This document shows positions 10,360-25,000 of a stretch of 64,000 nucleotides of DNA, one piece after another. Source of the stretch: Scatophagus argus (lineage: Eukaryota > Chordata > Actinopteri > Scatophagidae); contig NC_058513.1 in NCBI RefSeq assembly GCF_020382885.2, positions 15,277,641-15,341,640 of the forward strand. The letters are read 5' to 3'. A program made the position numbers and the translations under genes. The notes under the pieces are model-generated. The model searched no databases. It was not told the DNA's origin and was given only the letters and a program-made list of their open reading frames with translations. Position 1 is the first letter of the stretch. Each line of letters opens with the position of its first letter.

Positions 10360-11512
10360 TACAAGGATACAGAGGGTGAAGAGCATGCAAAGCAGGGTGT
10401 GCATTTAAAAAGAATAAATACACAGGAAACAAACAAGCAACTGTACACAGTACAGGAAGACTATTTACACTAGAGTTCCTCAGGTTATGGTTAATTGTTG
10501 CACAGGTCTTGTTTCAGGATCTAAGTAGTAAATACTAATCCCTTTAGCAGTGTTTTACATGAGTAAGATTATTGCACAGTTATTATTACACATGTATTAC
10601 TGCACAGGTCTGGCGTGACCATTTTGTCCCATTATTGCACATGTGTTATTGTCCAGTTAACACATTCATCAGCTTAAAACGTCCAGGCTATCAGCTGTGC
10701 TTGTTGTGGAGTCTGACAGCAGTGGGCAGGAAGGGTCGACCAGAGTCAGAGTGTCCAGCAGGGGGTGGAGGGGGGTCTCCAGCATGGACAACAGCTTGGC
10801 TATTGTCCTCCTGTCACCCACCTCGTCCACTGAGTCCAGGGAGCAGCCAGGACTGAGCCAGCCCTCCTCACCAGTCTGTCAAGCCTCTTTTTGTCCCAGG
10901 CAGAGATACTACCTGCCCAGCAGACCACACCATGAAAGATGGCTGATGCCACCACAGAGTCCTGAGCAGGAAGAGTCTGCTCTGGCCCTTTTCGTACAGG
11001 GCGTCTGTGTTGTCAGTCCAGTCCAGGTACTTGTAGGAGGTGACTCTCCCGATGTCTATTCCCTGGATGTTCACTGGTGTGGATGAAGTGTGTTGGCGCC
11101 TGCTGAAGTCCACCACCAGCTCCTTGGTTTTACCAACGTTGATCTGGAGGCGGTTCCCCAGTCCACGAATTCCTGTATGAGTTCTCTGTACTCCTCTCTG
11201 TATTCTCGGTCGTCTCCGTCCATGAGGAGGCGATCAGAGTCATCTGAGAACTTCTGCAGGTGGCAGGTTGGAGTGTTGTACCTAAAATCAGAAGTGTAGA
11301 GAGTGAATATAAAGGGAACTGTTCCCTGTGGTGCACCTGTGCTACAGAGAAGCATGTCAGACTCGCCGCTCTACGTCCTCACATACTGTGGCCTGTTCAT
11401 CAGGCAGTCCACAGTCCAGGCACTGAGGTGGTGGTCTACTCCCGCCTGCTCCAGCTTATCTCCCAGCAGGGCAGGCTGTGTGGTGTTGAAGGCACTTGTT
11501 TTAAGATAATTT
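10360..11512 (-). mobile_element. decayed L2-like LINE, reverse transcriptase 3' part
   Basis: On the minus strand, broken frames encode the end of a non-LTR reverse transcriptase: an AFNTTQPALLGDKL block, then GAPQGT with FTLYTSDF, then QKFSDD (the FADD-box equivalent), then FVDWG, and after a frameshift VVDFSRR, VNIQGIDI and SYKYL. Below 10.68 kb lies a tail with repeated TTATTGCACA motifs, as at the 3' end of fish L2-type elements. Frameshifts, stops and the missing 5' half show it is a dead, truncated copy. Confidence 0.82.
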
Positions 11513-12180
11513 AATAGATAAGACTGCAGATCAGAGCTTTCAGCATGTATGTATAAACAGAAAGGTTTATGGTCACACAGTAGTTTTTCTGTAATTGTGG
11601 TTTTGCAGCCAATAGTGTTAAAAATCAACAAATTGCCTACAACCAACCTGTGTAGACTAGACAGAATAACTGATCTCAGCTTATGTTTATGCTGATTTGG
11701 ATTTTTAAATAGTTCTGACATAATAACTTCAGGGGTGTAATCTAATTAACCTGCTGCTTGTGATACACTACTTAAAGCTAATAAACGCAATCTCCAAAAA
11801 TATCAGTATAGAAATCTTTGCAAAATGAGTAAGAACCCAAAATTGAGTTGCAAACACTAAATCAAGCAAAGCTGTCTCCTTAAGTTTCTCTTTTAGGAGA
11901 AACCTCTGTGTTGTCAGTAGGCAGATGGTCCATCAGATGGCCTTCTGATGTTTGGATGCCAGGTAGGTAGTTCGAGTATCTTCAGCCCAAAATGTTGCTC
12001 CTATGCACCATCTAGTGGTTGATTAGAACATTACATGTCTGATGCATGACCCCCAAGCTGTCTTGATGCACTCATTCATATGTTGTTTTGCTCCCTGGTC
12101 CAGCAGTCTCTAAGCTGCACAGTCGTAGCGATACTGTGAACTGGGATGACTAAAATGAGCTTATGAATGGAACCAGAATA
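11513..12180. other. intergenic DNA
   Basis: AT-rich DNA between the LINE and the kif19 3' end. I see no gene here. Confidence 0.5.
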
Positions 12181-12201
12181 TAAAGACTTATTTCATTTGT
12201 A

Positions 12202-12207
12202 TTTATT
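12202..12207 (-). terminator. kif19 poly(A) signal
   Basis: AATAAA on the minus strand, about 765 nt below the kif19 stop. No clearer signal lies between. Confidence 0.5.
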
Positions 12208-12970
12208 TGGGTACAAATAAAAAAAATGTACAAAATAAAGCATAGAAAGTAGTAATTATGAAAACAATGTCAATGACGACAACATAAAAGAAAAGGCAAC
12301 ATTTAAATAATTCATTAAATACACTGCCAACTAATCAGGAAAAGCAACTTGAGGTGCTATACATCTACACACACACTGAAATGACATTTCAACAGCCACA
12401 TGTGGGTAAAAAAAAAGGCATAGACCTGGGGCGCGTGAGAATACAACATTGAGTTTGAATCCAGAAGTTCACAACAATCAAGGTTTTGTACATAAATATT
12501 AGTTTGTTAAATTGAAACAACATCACTGCAAAAAAAAAAAAATGATGCTGAGACAATTTAACAGGAGGCCTCATTACACAGTGTGGACATGGTCATTAGT
12601 GTGATATCCCCCATCAGCTTGATGTTTCAGTTTCTGGCCATCATAACAACCAATGAAATTTTGCAAACTGTATATACTAATAATGCACAAACATTAGTAC
12701 GCTGTTGAATTCACAGTGAGCTTGACACCATCCTGACTTGACGATAACACGTAATCCAGCATGACAAAGCACAAAAGGAGACCAGAGTGGAGGCGTCCAT
12801 CTACTGCTTCACGGTTTTGACTAATGTGAGTCACTGAGGGGTTAAGGTCCATTTTTACACAGTGAGTTTTGGTGCGCTCAGCTCTCTCCAGTTACAGGAT
12901 GCAGTTCCCCTTCGGGCTCAGCCAGTTTGGGGTTTCAGTGCTGGTGTTGAGGATAATTGTGGGTAACGGC

Positions 12971-13098
12971 TCAGTGTCTGCGTGCGCGCTGGCCCCCGGT
13001 GCCTGTGGTGGTGATGTAGAGGAGGGGCTGGGGCTGCCGCAGCTGGGGCCCCCGCTTCAGGTTATTCATGTGGGCTGAGGAGGACTCTGCATTTGAGC
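12971..13098 (-). CDS. kif19: kif19 coding exon 20
   Basis: Residues 974-1015. The acceptor is CTTTGTACAG and the TGA lies at 12971-12973. The tail ends in a basic TGGQRARRH segment. Confidence 0.88.
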
Positions 13099-16000
13099 CT
13101 GTACAAAGACAAAGACAAAGTTCAGTGACAAAAACCCTTGCAGAGGAACGCCGCTTGGGTCTACACTGGCAGTGACAGTGTTTGTCACCTGTCTGCTGAT
13201 TGCTGTGGGGTGGCCTGACTTTGGCGAGAGGTGGGACCCCTCTGAACTGGGGCCGGAGGACGGGAGCTTGGGGCTGGGTGTTATTGTGCAGATGGGGGTC
13301 TGATGTGCTGTCCAGAGGACGGAACCTCTGAGCGGTGGTCGTCTTGGTTTGAGGCAGCTGTGGGCGAGGGAAGGAGGAAGTTAAGACACCCAAACCTTTT
13401 CAAAATGCCGCACCAATCTAAAAAGGTGTTGTCTGTTTCTAGATGTGTAGCTTGTCGGTGACTTACTCGCATGTTAGCCAGATAAACTTGAAATCCGCAA
13501 TTTCACTACTGTCACAATGGTGAACTACTTGCCCATTTAATTTGCAAAAACCTTATCTGGAAAAAAAAATTATCCGAAGCTGGATATACAGACGTGTTTG
13601 TTGATTTGTTTTTGTGTATAGTGTACAGTATGCAGTCCATTCATGTATACTGTGTATCAGCGAGCTCGAATGTCAGGTTGCATCGCTTATCATATTACAG
13701 TGTTGTTTCGACAACACAATGAAGTGAGGAGTGATTCCCTTGAAAGTTTGGTTTACTGACAATTAGGCATTGGGCATGTGTTTTATGTATGCTGTGTCCA
13801 TAATGATAATATAAAGGATAAAAAGGACAGTGCTTTTACTGCTATAATTTTATACTCACTGCCTGACCGGTGACCTCGAAAGAACGTGAGCGCCTCTTCT
13901 TGCGGCGAGCCTCAAAGTCCACTTCACGGGGTGTTTGGTTCTTAGTGGCAACCTGGCGTTGATTTGTGCGTGTCCAGGTCACTTGCAGGCCGGGACCCTC
14001 ACCTGTGCTGCTGGACAGGTTATCGTCCGAGGTGGCGTGTCTGAGCTCAGGGCTTGGCTGCCTGCCGCGGCGCATTGGCAAACCTCTGGGGGGCGCCTCA
14101 CTCAGAGAGAGGCTGCTTTTCTGCTTCTTGGGGTCAAGGGGAGAAGGGGGTAACCGCAAGGCATCCAGCTCCAGTGCTTTGGACCGACGACAGGCTGCTT
14201 TTACTACAATGTTCTGGACCCCCTTTAGGATCTGCTGCCGCTCTGTGGAAACGCATGTTTGTGACTTAAAGGAAATATTCCAAATATTTACTTGTTCCAG
14301 CCTTCAAAATTCTGTTTGTATTATTGTAAAAGGAATACACAAGTTTTGGGCTGCTGATCAGGCAAAACAACCAATTTAAAGATGTTGAAATGTGCATAAA
14401 TAAAAATGTTTTATGGGCTGCACAACTCACAAGTGAATTAAACATCTAAGGATACTGAATGTATATATTGAATAGCTTGTAAATTCCTTTCAGATAAATT
14501 TGCATGAGTAAAACCGATTTGACAGATAAACAAAAAGGCTAATAAGGCTGTACTTTCTGTATCCTGTACCCTACTGCAGTCCCGACTGTCCCTCCACTAA
14601 CCCATCCTGCATGTATACTCATCTGAACATCTTACCAGTTCGTGAAAGGGGGATGTCAGCTCCGGCCTCACTGCTCTCGGGTGAAGAGTCCAGGTGGCTG
14701 CTGACACTGTGGCTGAGATGGCTGTAGCTCAGGGAGCCCTCAGGAGCCAGCGGCTGCAGCTGCAAATGCGACATGCGTAGGGCCACATTATCATCAGACA
14801 TTCACTGCAGTCGAGGTCAGATTGAATGGCATTAATCACCGCTGCGCCTCTCCAAAAATTACATTTCTGCTTTGAATAGGGCATTTGTTTTCCAGCACTC
14901 ATAATTCTCACTTCATCTTGTCTGTGAGTCACACTCCTGACACATTTGCATAAAAAGATTAGATGGAGGTAATATTATCCCAACTCTGCAGAGATGTAAT
15001 TCTGTTAGTTTGTAAAACCCAGCATAGAAAGCTGAGCACAAACCTTTATAGTATATTTATAGTGCTGCATGGGCTAAACATGAAAATGTTCTATTGGAGT
15101 GGAATGTGAGTTTACTTCAATCAGGAACCCATGCTGCTTTAAGTGAAAAGGAAAACTTGACAAGACTGCATTAATCCAAAGCATGATGCACCTCCCAACG
15201 ACAGTTACTGAACTGGAATAAATCTGCACAAATACTTTCTGTTATAAATGGTCTCACCTCTCTGTTGCCCTTCCCGTTAATGTGGATGGGAGGCGGCGTC
15301 ATTACTGCAGAGTTCTTCATCTGCCTGGCGTGAGGACTGTTCTTAAAAACTCTGTTACTGTCCCTGACACGGGGAAAGAGGAATAATATTACTGTAAACG
15401 CAGTCTTTGTATACATTCTAAATGGTGAAACATAGGAACAAGATGTGCTCTTACAGCTCCAGCTCGGGCATAATGGGAGGCAAAGTATGCCTGCGGATTT
15501 TGGCTTGGCCTCGTCTATTATCAGAGCTCAGGTTGCGCGCATTCTCCTGGTCTGAGTCCACGTCCTGCATATTGTCACGACCCTGACCAGGCAGGGTGAT
15601 CCTGGGTAGAGAGCCCTCCTGGAAATGAGAGCAGAGAATTTGTAACAATATTCGTCTGGGGCACCTTGTCAGTATTTTTGTGATTTTAGCCGGGGCTACC
15701 TTGATGGTGTTTCTGATGGTCACCTTATCGAGGGCCATGGCTCTGTCCAGTTTCCTCTCATCCAGCTCCCTCATGTACATATCATACAGCTCCTGAAGGT
15801 GTGGAGGTACGAGCAGACTGTGATCTGGAACACAAAGCACATACATAATGTAGTCCAATATTTTTGTCCACATAGTGTAGCTGATAGACATTTGAGTTGG
15901 TGCCCACACAAACATACAACACCTCCTGCATACAATGAACACCTTAGGACATAAAAAGCAACTGAAGTAATAATAATATATTGCATAATTAAAACAACAC

Positions 16001-19000
16001 TATCATGGATAGGAGGGTGGGAGTTGTTTAGTAAATTGCATAAAAATGAGTATGACAGTGGAGACAAAACGCAGCCCTCTGAGGCACCAATGTTGACAAT
16101 CAGAGACTTGGAGAGCTTGTTATTCACTTTGACCACCTGCTTCCCCCTCTGCAAGAAGTCAAAGATCCAGCGATCACAGATATCTCACTGCTGTTGCTTG
16201 TGAAGCTGAAAGACTCACCGTCAATGAACTGTCTCTGCTGCTGGATGATCTCGTCACACAGGTGCCTGTGCTGCTCGAAGCGCTGCACCACAAAGTTCTT
16301 CTGCCGGATGACGTTGTCCTTGAGCAGCGCGTGGGACTGCATCTCTGCGTTCTCGATCTCCAGCTCGTGGACCTTGCAGAGGAGGCCCAAGACCTCGCGC
16401 TGCTCCTCTGAGCTCACCCGCCGGGGCAGCAGCTCCTCCAAGCGCTGGGCCCGATCGCGAAGCTCCAGAAATCTGCGCTCGAGCAACGCCTTGAGGACGG
16501 GGGCGGAGGGGACAACGGTTATAAGTAAAATCATTTACAGCCAAGCCTCAAACTGTTAACAAGGCATGAAAAGCAAGTGTTCAGTTTCTACCTTCTGCAG
16601 AAATAACCAAAAGTTAATCCTTTCCCCTTCTGTTTGAAAAAGCGCATCAAGAATCTCACCTTCTGTTTGTGGATCTTTTTCTGTTCAGACATGAGTGTGA
16701 CCAGGTTTTCTCGGGCCATCGCAACCTCATGGGTCTCTGTGCTGTCCGGAGGAGACTCCGGCGAGTCGGAGTCCTTCTCACTTTCATCCTTATTGACACT
16801 TTCCTTCCTCCTCTCAGCCCGCCATTTCCTCCTGCGCCTACTGCGCTCCTGCTCCCAGCTTAAAGACAAAAAAAAAAGGCAGCCTTAATTATGTCATCTG
16901 GTTTAGTAGGCAGGTCATAATCAGTTTTCTGCAGCTCCAAAGGTTTCCTGCAGTCTGTCATGGTTATGTCAATTTCACTAGTGAGAACTAACAGAATGTG
17001 GTTAAACTGTTCACGTATAATTAATACACTTGATTTTTAACCTGTTTGTCCACTTACTGGATTCCTGGATGTCACACTGGGGATTACAGATTTGTCTATG
17101 TTTGCTATCAGATAGGAGAGGACACTGACTCTGCAATGGTGAGCAGGTGTTTGGAGGTGTCAATCTGGATCTCCATGTTGCTGTTTTCAAGCTCTATCAG
17201 GCTCCTCCTTATCTCCATCTGCTGGCGGAAAGCATCCAGGAGCTGCTCCCTCAGATGGTCCATCTCCGCCCGACTCTGCTGGCTGGAGTGGGCCTGGACC
17301 TCCGCTGAAACAGTCATGAAGAGGAACAGAATACAGGTATTAGAGAACAAATTAATTTGGCTGATGTTCTTCATGCGCTGCAGGAGGCAGCGTGATCAAG
17401 TCTTTACCCTGAACGTGGCGGATGTCGGCCCGGTCTGAGTTGAGCTGGCGGCTCGCCTGGTCTGCGATCTTCTTCTTGAGCCGCTGGATCTCACAGCGCA
17501 GGTCTGAGATGATGTTTGTGTACTGAGCGATGTGGTATGACACATTCATCAGGTTCTTCTTTACCTGGAGCACACAGTGATGAGAAAGACAGAAAAGAAA
17601 TTTCTAACAGCAAGTAGCTTCATTTGTACCTCTTATCCACAGCCGTTCACACGGGGCAGTGGACATAGACAGCAAATATGTCTTTCATGTCTGGTTCTGC
17701 TTTGCTAGCAACAAATGGCTTACAATCTGCAGTGACAAGTTGTAACAAGCTACTCTTCCTCACAAAGACATGAGTTTATGGTATGTATGTAAAAAAATGT
17801 AACAGTACTGTCAGGAGGACGAATGAAGGATAAAATATGTTAAGTGTTCTGAGCTCACCCGTGTTCGAATGCTTTTGGCACGGTCAGCGTACGTCAGCGT
17901 GTTACGAGACTCCTCAAAAGCCACAGAGGCGGGGCTAATATGGGCTATCATGACCGTTCGGCTGTTCCCGCCCAACGAGTCCTGTTGTTCATCAGCATCA
18001 GAAGAGAAAGAATAATTCATGAATAATATCCAAATCACAAATTATGATGTCCCTCAGCAGGTCCTGCGTAAAATCTTAAGCTGCCGTACCTTCAGCAGGC
18101 GAGTCAACTTGCTGTCTCGATAGTTGACATACTTGTTGCCATTTTTGTCACTCAGGGCGTTGATGCAGTTGCCCAAAGCCAGGAGGGAGCGGTTGATGTG
18201 GGCCCCCTCTTTCAATCGCTGACCCCTATTCTGAGTCTGACAGAGAGACGGACAGATTCAAGTGGTCTCCAGCTCAAACCAGTAACATAGTAGAACGAAT
18301 TCTGATTTTTTTTTTGTTGTTTATTTTTCTCACAACAGATTTCTGTATGTTTTTTTTTCCTCTGGTTTGCAGTGAGTTGAAAAGAAAACCTGAAGTTACA
18401 TGCTTATGTTACAAATCAGAATCTGGCGTGTGATGTCGTGTCACTGTTGATCAAGTTTAGTCAATGCAAACCCACACAGCCCGAGCAGATTCTGAGTTAA
18501 GCCTTGAATATTTAATGTTACAGAGCAATATTTAAATATTAAAAGTCAGACCCCTTTGGCTTCCCATCCTCTGCACATACAGACTCTTGGCTGTTTCTTT
18601 CAGAGTAATTGTCATGTTCCCACTCATGTCCAGGAGATGGCATCACCTCCTATGTTTGGCCTATTAATACATGACTAAATCAACTTCTACTGACCACATG
18701 CACTCCTCCTCTATAGAGAAACTGCTGCAGGTGGCCTCTGGTGACAAACAACTCCCTGCTCTGCTCGATTACTAATGGAGGACATGTGTGCTATTCATCA
18801 ATAGCACGACAGTGAACCTTTCAGTCTCCATAGTAAATAAGTGCTCCCGTCCATTGACTGTTTGCATGTTGCTCTTGTGTCACGCACGGACGTCAGCGTT
18901 AACATGAGGGATGACCAGCAGTGCATCTGACCGAGAAATTCACACTCAACTGCTAACCACCAAGTGAACAAAGACTTCTCAACATCCTCACTCAACTGCT

Positions 19001-22000
19001 TAAAAAGAGAAAGAAGGTTGATGCTATGGGCACACAGACAGTATTAGTGTCTGATAACGCAGCCCTGCCCTGCTTCACATTAATATCGACCACACTGATG
19101 TGACACCAGAGATGATATTCTCAACAGAGCAGCTAATGATTTATTGGGTGATCATGAAACTGCTTATTGTCTTCAATACACGATTTAATTTTTTTTGTAT
19201 ATTTTGTTCTTTGTAAAGGGAATGTTTTAAAATTAATATGTTATATATTCCCTTCTTGAAGCTGCAAAGCGTTGTGTTGCACCACAGCTTGATTTGCCAC
19301 ATTTGCCACAAGGCTGGTGTGTTACTTTAATAAGCTGCATCACGGGCCATAATGGCTTATATAAAAAAAAGTCTTTTAGTAAAGTCAGAGATTTATGGGA
19401 GCCTCAATCCTCTGGACTGTTGTAAAGACACACTGCCAAGCATCCCCAGTGAGCAGACTGCAGCTGAGTCCAGACACACACACACACACACACAAAGCAG
19501 ACTCCTGTAGTTTTGAGACTATGCATGTGCAATGTGTCCATACAGGCTTGAACAAAGCAGTGTATGTCACTGACACATTAGTATGCCACATTAGCTTTTT
19601 GAACTTCAACTTGAGTTTGGCAGAGAAGTAGTTCACAAAAGTGAATGCACCCATTTAGACACACAAAGACAGAATAAATTGCCCAACTGTAGAACTACCA
19701 ATTAAGCTTCATTTCAGACGTTTAGACACCTCCTGACTGACAGACGCACCTGCGCTGCTCGTTCGGAGCCGGCGAGGTCGATCATGAAGAGGCGCGCGAA
19801 GCGGACCTCCTGCAGGACGTCTCGACTCCGACTCTGCTGCTTGACAGCCACTTGCAGTACAGCATGGGAGCGAGACGACGTCTGATTGGCGGCTGTTGGC
19901 TCCTGGGTGCGCTGCTTGTTGCCCTTCATTAACAACTCCATGATCTAAAAACACAGGTCAAGGTCACACAGGTCCTTGACATGCCTGATCCAGTTTTGAT
20001 GCATGAAATCAGAAAGCTCTGGAATCGGGTCACGCATGGCTTGTCTAACCTCTTGTGCATTGATGGTAGACACCTCTGTGATGCCAGCGACCTGAATCAC
20101 TCCTTTAGAGTCTTCTCTCAGGTCCAAGAAACCCGAGGATGGGTTCAGCAGGTCACGGATCATCTCATTATAGATCTAAAAAGGAACGGATAGAAATATA
20201 AAATTCAAATGTCTCATTGAAGGGCAGTTAAACACAGTACAAGTACAATAAATTCACATCTTCATGTATCTGCCAGACATCCTTAAGTTAAGCTCCTTTG
20301 AGTTATAGACATGATTCAGCTGGGAGGTTGTTTATGTTAGGTCAACCAGGTACAAAAACATGGAGTGCTATATTTTCGGCAGCCTGTCTTGTAGAAACCA
20401 CAGCTTTCTGGGTGGCAGGCTGTCAGCGCTCTTCTTTCACAAGAAGAGAATTCAGGTGATTTCTCAAGACTGACATTGACGGCGAAGTGAAAGCGGCTAA
20501 GCCCACATAAAAGCTCGGTGCAGGAAGTGACATCCTGGAAAGTGACCACAGGATGATGATGCACAGTGAGGTTGGAGCTGTAAAGAGAGTTTTTATTTGT
20601 CAAGCAGACCCCAGCCACAAACTCTGAAAGAGGGATGCTTTTACAGACAGCGACAGTTGGATGTTTGTTCTTCTACCTTTTATTATTTTTTCCGTGTGCA
20701 CTCTTTCATCGCTGGTGAAGTTTGAACAGCCTACAGCCATGCTGTGGCTCTGTGACACAGTGCTCCTTGGCACAACAGTGCTGTGAGCTAAATGCTAATG
20801 TCAGCATGCTAACATGCACATAAAGACGGGACTAGAGCATACAGTGTTTATGATATTCAGCATAGTTTTGTGTTTTAAAATACTTTTATAAGTGACACTT
20901 AACATGAAGTACAGTTGAGGTTGATCTCAGTAATTTTTGTTTTCATTGCGGACCAAAGCAGTGGACTGATGGTGCTGGATGTCATTCATCCTCATGAATG
21001 CATGCATGTGAGTGGCAAAAAATAACTGAAGGTGGCTTTTATTTGTTCAGTAGAGTGGATGATACATTTATTTCTATTCATCACATGTGTTTCTAAACGT
21101 GTGTTTCAGAGATTGCACATGTGAAAGAGAGTGTGATTTGTACAAGAAAAGGAGCAGATGTGTGCACAACGCTCAGTGAGGCTGTAAAACAGCGTTTAAC
21201 CTCTTTGTGGCGATGCGGCAGTGGCAACAGATTGCTCCCTGGAAACGGCAAACACACACGTCACATGCAGCCTTGTGTCGGGAGTTCAGTACAGGTCGGA
21301 AAACATCCAGACTCTATGATTGGCATTTTAATGGGAACATTTTCAGTTCCGCCCACCCACAGTGCTACTAAAAAGCTATGCCTCAATAACATTGTCAATC
21401 ACTGAATAATGACAGCCTTTGGCACCAAAAACAAGAAACGTAATTATAAAGTCTGATGCAAACCCTCCTCCCAGCAAGTAAAATTTGACTGACATTGTGC
21501 CCTTTATTGATGCTTTCTCATATTTGATCTTTTTTTTTTAAAAAAAAAAACATAAACTACCTTTCTTTCGTTTCTTTCGCTCCCTTCACTTTTCTCTTTT
21601 TCTGCAGTCACCAAATTCCTTTCCTGACACCTCAAACACGTACAAATCCGAGTCATTCTTCTCTATAATTACGCTGTCGTGTTTTGCAGAATGACTTTAG
21701 GGAGCAAATCTGTGATGGAAAAATTTGTCACTTTAAAATCATTAAAAAAAAATACATCCTGAATTAAGCAGTCAGTTTCCATGTTTCACAGCCAGCAGGA
21801 CCACAGAGCATCTGAAAGCACTGCGGACCACAAACAAAAGCACGAATCCACCTCACATAAAAAAAAGACAAGCATCCCGTGAACTTTCAAACATTATGAG
21901 AAGTGTTTTGGTATCATCATTACTGCTGCCCTCTTGTAACGTCTTCAGTCAGTCTCCTCTCAAGCCACTGGTCGATTTAAAACTTGCAATTATAGCAAAA

Positions 22001-25000
22001 GCAAAGCCTGATAAACAAAACGAAATAAGCTGCCATTTTATCTACTCAGAATATAAAAGCCAAGAATGTTTGAGAGTTTCGAGTGGCACTGGTGGTTTTT
22101 GGCCCGTGAAGGACAAAGAAAGAAAAGATAACACGATAAAAGAATGGAATTGAGAAAAAGCAGACAGGAAAAATGGCAAAGGAATAGCGGGGTGAAATTA
22201 CGGCTCGACTTTGCTGTCTGTCACCAATTGCCTCATAATACAACATGGCAAAGCTGCAAAATGGCCATCAGTAGGGGTCAGTTAGGAAAACAAACCCCCC
22301 CCCCCAAACTACAGCCGATGGTTTAATGATGGTTCAGTGACACTTTAAGAAATGGTTATTTTGATGGGAACTTTCTTTCAAGGTAGCAGCGGTAACCATT
22401 TTAACAAGACAACGAGAGGCAAGGCAGCACCTCTCAACTGCAATTCAAAGGGCAATTCAAAGTATTTTATAGAATACACAGCAGTGGAAGAAGTACTCAC
22501 ATTTTTTACTTGAGAAAAGCAGAAATACCAAGCAATCTGACACAAGCGGAAGTCCCGAATTCTAAACGTTACCGAAGTACAGAAGTATAATCGCAAAATG
22601 TAAGTTTCAAACATAAAATTACACATTTTAATTTATTTATTACTCATTGTCACGTTGCAGTTTGTCAACGTCAGTCCAATTTTAGATGCTTTGTATAATT
22701 TTGGGTAGTAATATAGTACTGCAACACATCATAAACATATCATATGTGTTTTAATGTCAAAAGTAACTCATATCTGTGAGGATAAAATGAATTCAACGGA
22801 ATAAAAAGTACAACAATTACCTCTGAAATGTGGAGTAAAAATATGAACTAGCACAAAAAGAAATACTTAATTAAAGTACAAGAATGTAAGAACGTGAGTA
22901 CATTACTTGAGTAAATGCACTTAATTACTTTCCACCACACATAAAGAAGCCACAGGGATGAGATATATATGAGATATAAGACACAAAGAGTATAAAAACA
23001 CACCAAAACAGCGTGGAAATAACGTGTTGACCAACGGGCCTGTGGCAGAGGACGAAAGCGAATGCCAAACCAAAGTAAAAAGACACCAGCAGTTATCTGC
23101 CTGCAATCTGCATTAGCTAACAACCTCAAGTCTTATCAGTGTGAACGTATGACGGCGAAACAGGAAACTCTAATTGTGACACTGACAGAAACAGAGATGG
23201 ATAAGGACAACGTGAAGAAATCGGGAGGAATCTTTGAACTCTGCCCAAGCGATCGAATCAACGCCTGCAACATTTTGAGCCCCACTTCAGGGTGGATTAG
23301 GAGATGTGTTGTTAAGCAGATGTTCCTGTGAGCTCTGGAAACAAGTTGTGGAAGGTGAAGCACCGACCTCCAGATAGGACATGGAGACGCTATACAGCAT
23401 GTCGTCACTGGTCTCCTCAATGGCACGGAACAGGTCATTCAGCGTCCGAACGTAGATGCCTGGCTCCTTGTCTGTCCCCAACATGGTGTACGTCTTCCCG
23501 CAGCCTGGAAACAGAACAAGTACTTAATAATGGCATGTCATGCTCACATCTATACCCTCTGAAGATGAAGCACCCACAGCTCGTCAGGTGTTATTTTATC
23601 CAGTCGTCACTTCATATTGTTGTTAAACTATTGTTTTTCTTTGTATACAACCTGCCCTATATGTCAAAAAATTGAATTAATGCAATTTTAAAGATAATTC
23701 CCATGTACACAGTGTTTTTAAAATTGTTAAATGTCAAATAAATACCACAGTCTGTACCAAAACACCTTATGAAAGCTAAAAGATTAGTGTTCACCGTGTC
23801 CTGATAACTGAAGGTTCAGGATGTGCCGTCTTAATTTGTCCTTGGCTAGCCTCACCACAGAGTTGCATGTGCACACAAACACGTAGACAGACACACACAC
23901 ACGCACACACACTAAAACCCCTGTGTCTAAAACCCCAAAGAGCTGTGAATTTCTGAGACAGATGGACAGACAGGAGGCAGAAGAAGTCAGTGAGACAGAT
24001 GGATAACTTGCAATAGCGCTCGACTAGTCTTTGACAGTCTGCCTCTACCCGCAGGAAACGTGGGAGGTAAAGCATGACTCATTTTCTAATCGGACCTGCA
24101 CTAAAATTAAAAACCAAAACAGATGTGAATAAGATGTGTCACCCTTCCCCCCCGGGAGTGTCCTGAGTCTGGCCTGAGATCGCACACCAGCTGACACATG
24201 TAACAGGTGGATGATGCACCTTCATTCAGACAAAGTTTTTTTTTTTGTGTGTGTGTGTGCTTTCTGAGCAACACAGATACACACAAACCTGTTGGTCCAT
24301 AGGCAAACACGGTGGCATTGTAGCCTGATATGAGGCCCTCAATCAGCCCTTTGGTTGTAGCTCGGTACACCTCCTCCTGGGGGGAGAGGAAAACAAACTC
24401 GGGGTTTAATTACATGCGTATATTCTAATAACACAAATATCAAATTTGTTTCATTTAATGTTTTATTTGATCTGTTACTTTTGACTGACCTGGCTGGCTG
24501 AGTAGTCAAACGCTACGTCAAACATGTAAGTCTTCTCCCTGGAGCGGTTGGCACGCAGGATGTCGTCCGGGTCCTCCATGGGGTCCATCAGAACCACCAT
24601 CTAATGATGAAGTTGAAGGCAAAGAAGGGGAAAAAAGCGAAAAGAGAGACGCACAATATGAGTGGGTGTGAAGTGCTGCAGCCCATTCTGACGTCTGAGC
24701 AGCCAATTAATTTGATGATGTCTCCTGTTGATCGCTGAGGAAAGTTCGGATAATGAGCGAACGTGCCCTGCTTTAGGTGAGCTGAGGTGACGGAAATAAA
24801 CGGCCGAATACAAAATTACCGTCCCAGTTAAATTCTGCAGGGGTCAAACGGATCACAAACAGGGAGCTAATGTTATCATCTGTTTGTTTAAATTACTATG
24901 TGGGTTATGCATAGCTGCAAAAGGGAGATAAAAAAACAGGCAGAGAGCTGACAGATGTGGAAGATAGCCAGTGTAAAACGCAGATGGCTCTCTGTCTGTT

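Larger units (their letters stand above)
20176..23367. other. kif19 intron 5
   Basis: A 3.2 kb intron holding two dispersed repeats (20.73 and 22.48 kb) and an abutting poly-T/poly-A tract near 21531-21550. No extra exon is evident. Confidence 0.7.

Noticed and set aside
14619..14801. Open frame starting [14 protein letters not shown] as an alternative start of a kif19 exon
   Set aside because: The frame is preceded by an in-frame TGA at the nearest upstream CAG acceptor. The acceptor at 14760 gives a phase-correct exon instead; the first residues of the frame lie in the intron.
16254..16544. Second long minus-strand frame over kif19 exon 13
   Set aside because: It is a GC-rich shadow frame of the coiled-coil exon; its Pro/Arg/Ala-rich product has no family features.
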